Of a DNA stretch of 32,310 bases, positions 30,867 to 32,310 are shown in pieces. The notes under the pieces were generated by a model, which saw nothing but the letters and a program-made list of their open reading frames with translations, did not search any database and had not been told where the DNA came from. The translations under genes were made by a program, and so were the position numbers. Origin of the DNA: Sphaerobacteraceae bacterium (lineage in GTDB: Bacteria; Chloroflexota; Chloroflexia; Thermomicrobiales; UBA6265); assembly GCA_016781925.1 (NCBI GenBank), contig JADDPH010000128.1, positions 1 through 32,310 on the forward strand. Direction: 5' to 3'. The number at the start of each line of letters is the position of its first letter. The stretch's first letter is position 1.

Positions 30867-31445
30867 TTGACGGGTGAATCGAGCTTGACCGGCAGCCACT
30901 GATCGTGCGACGTGGTCGAGCAAGCGGGTCTCAGAGGCGCTTGACGGGCTGGGGCCAGGCGCTCTCGCTAACCTGTTGCTGTCGAAACTGCGTTAGGTTG
31001 AAAGCGGATGGCCGCTACCCAGTGGAGTCATCCCGCGCTCAGTAATGGCATTGGGGTGGCCAGCCGCTCGACGTCGCCCAAGTCACCGAGATCGGCGGCA
31101 AGGGGGGCTGGAGCGCCCGCGGTCCGGTGTGACGTGCAAGCGTCACTAGGACCGCCTGCCCCTGTCACATCTCGGAGCGTCGTGAGCTGATCCTCAGGTC
31201 TTCCAACGCGATTGACCGAGAGCAGGGGCTAGAGTAGGAGATGTCGTCCGCCCATATCGTCGCCGCCGACAGCCAAGAGATGGGAGGCCGACGTTTCAAG
31301 CCCCTATAGTGGATTCAGATCGGTGGCCCAACGGGACCGGACGAGCCGCACATGCGCCCGACCCTCCGGCGCGGATCGACGATGGAAGGATTCGATGAGC
31401 CGAAGCGCGAGACGCGGGCCGGCGTGACGGAAGGTTCGAAGCGGG
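30867..31445. other. Non-coding stretch before folD, with a long hairpin (31119-31155)
   Basis: No credible gene on either strand. At 31119-31155 two perfectly paired blocks stack: GCGGTCC with GGACCGC, and GTGACG with CGTCAC around the loop TGCAAG, 13 pairs in all. A possible plus-strand promoter follows: TTGACC (31212-31217), 17 bases, TAGGAG (31235-31240). TATAGT occurs at 31305-31310 without a -35 box. The folD leader would be 130-200 bases. I tested it by eye against THF and ZTP riboswitch cores and found no match. Confidence 0.4.
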
Positions 31446-32310
31446 ATGACCGGCCAGGTTCTCCGCGGTGCTTCACTCGCCGCTCGTATTCGAGAAGAGA
31501 TCGCAACCTCCACTCTGCGGTTGACGAACGCGGGCGGCGATCCGCCCTCCCTCGCCACAGTCTTAGTGGGCCGAGATCCGGCCGCCGAGGCGTACCGCAG
31601 CTCCATCGTCAAGACGCTCGCCCGCGTCGAGATTCGCCACCAGCCCGTCGACCTTTCCGTGAACATTGACTCTGCCCAATTTCTTGCAAGTATCCGAGCA
31701 TTGAACGACGACCCGAGCGTGACCGGGATCCTGGTCCTGATGCCACTACCCGACCACCTGCCGTCAGACCTCGTCCTCGAACATCTCTCACCAGTGAAGG
31801 ACGTCGACGGCATCACCCCAACCAACGCCGGGCGATTGCACATGGGCCTGCCATCCCTACGCCCCAGCACGCCGCAAGGGGGCATCGAGTTGCTTGACCA
31901 CTACAACATCCCCATTGCTGGGGCCCGGGCGGTCGTGATCGGGCGCAGCAACGTCGTCGGTCGCCCCCTGGCTTCCCTCCTCATGCAACGCCACGCCACG
32001 GTGACGGTCTGCCACCGTCAGACCGTCGATCTCGCCTCGATCTGCCGTGAGGCGGATGTGCTTGCCGTGGCCGCTGGTCACCCGGGGCTCGTCGGGCCCG
32101 AGATGGTCAAGCCGGATGCGGTGGTCCTGGACTTCGGAGTCAACGTCGTTGACGGCCGGATCGTCGGGGACGTCGACTTCGATGCCGTCCAGAAGGTTGT
32201 GGCGGCGATCACGCCCGTACCGGGAGGCACGGGTCCGGTTACCGCCTTAGTGTTGGCGCGTAACACCGTTGCAGCAGGCTTTGCCGGAAGAGCTGGTGAT
32301 CTGGACGATG
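31446..32310 (+). CDS. folD: Bifunctional methylene-THF dehydrogenase/cyclohydrolase FolD (3' end outside window)
   Basis: FolD oxidises 5,10-methylene-THF with NADP+ to methenyl-THF and hydrolyses this to 10-formyl-THF, the formyl donor for purine synthesis. ATG 31446, with GGAAGG about 12 bases upstream, gives 288 residues before the window ends. Tyr50 and Lys56 (AEAYRSSIVKTLA) and Asp121 (KDVDGI) of the catalytic site are present. GRSNVVGRPLASLLM, ATVTVCHRQT, DFGVNVV, GDVDF and TPVPGGTGPVTALVLARNT are typical. The normally invariant Gln of VQLPLP is Leu98 (VLMPLP), and the Cys of PCTPxG is Ser141. Length suggests only a few residues are missing. It is related in function to glyA, gcv and pur genes of this window but transcribed separately. 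Confidence 0.93.
   Translation, partial: MTGQVLRGASLAARIREEIATSTLRLTNAGGDPPSLATVLVGRDPAAEAYRSSIVKTLARVEIRHQPVDLSVNIDSAQFLASIRALNDDPSVTGILVLMPLPDHLPSDLVLEHLSPVKDVDGITPTNAGRLHMGLPSLRPSTPQGGIELLDHYNIPIAGARAVVIGRSNVVGRPLASLLMQRHATVTVCHRQTVDLASICREADVLAVAAGHPGLVGPEMVKPDAVVLDFGVNVVDGRIVGDVDFDAVQKVVAAITPVPGGTGPVTALVLARNTVAAGFAGRAGDLDD

Noticed and set aside
31008-31190. 60-codon plus-strand frame before folD
   Set aside because: Low-complexity Ser/Ala/Arg product crossing the strong hairpin; no ribosome binding site.
31000-31445. THF or ZTP riboswitch before folD
   Set aside because: CCGCCTGCCC near 31152 is only superficially like the ZTP 3' motif; the required partner sequences and pseudoknot are not present.
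1-32310. CRISPR array or insertion sequence
   Set aside because: No regularly spaced direct repeats and no transposase motif on either strand were seen.

Overview
This 32.3 kb window is a piece of a high-GC bacterial chromosome. Gene content and organisation suggest a Chloroflexota bacterium, probably of the Thermomicrobia (Sphaerobacter-like) type: two-subunit glycine dehydrogenase, a PurS/PurQ/PurL three-part FGAM synthase, an Fe-S type PurF, a PHP-containing PolX, and a glmS ribozyme in front of glmS. That placement is inference from reading the proteins; no database search was made.

Region by region: (1) 1-1950 is accessory and phage- or island-like. It holds the tail of a VRR-NUC nuclease, small unrecognised genes, a factor-independent terminator, and a lower-GC HNH/AP2 homing-type endonuclease behind an attenuator-like leader. 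It ends with an intact tRNA-Gly(TCC) and, about 120 bp further on, the 3' half of a second, different tRNA-Gly cut exactly at the anticodon loop, which looks like an attachment-site scar. (2) 1950-3330 holds an unexplained intergenic stretch, tRNA-Met(CAT), rsfS and a small glycine-zipper membrane protein. (3) 3350-8907 holds a WecA/TagO-type glycolipid transferase and glyA (minus), galE (plus), then plsY and der (minus). (4) 9090-19194 is a long minus-strand cluster, purB-purC-purS-purQ-purL-purF-gcvT-gcvH-gcvPA. It has ATGA-type overlaps at the purB end and a good internal promoter in front of the gcv genes. gcvPB does not follow gcvPA. (5) 19195-25981 starts from the divergent purB/glmS intergenic region, which carries a convincing glmS self-cleaving ribozyme, and runs on the plus strand through glmS, tatD, rdgB, an unusual Mur-ligase-like gene and polX. 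(6) 26111-29590 is dnaE (minus). (7) 29591-31445 is mostly non-coding, with several strong inverted repeats and one XRE-type regulator with a clear promoter. (8) 31446 to the end is a 3'-truncated folD in which the family's catalytic glutamine is replaced by leucine.

The unifying theme of the core genes is glycine, one-carbon and purine metabolism. GlyA and the glycine cleavage proteins charge tetrahydrofolate with one-carbon units, FolD interconverts them, and the Pur enzymes use glycine, glutamine and formyl groups. GlmS, GalE and the WecA/TagO-type protein supply and use amino-sugar precursors for the envelope. RdgB, PolX and DnaE concern nucleotide-pool hygiene, repair and replication.
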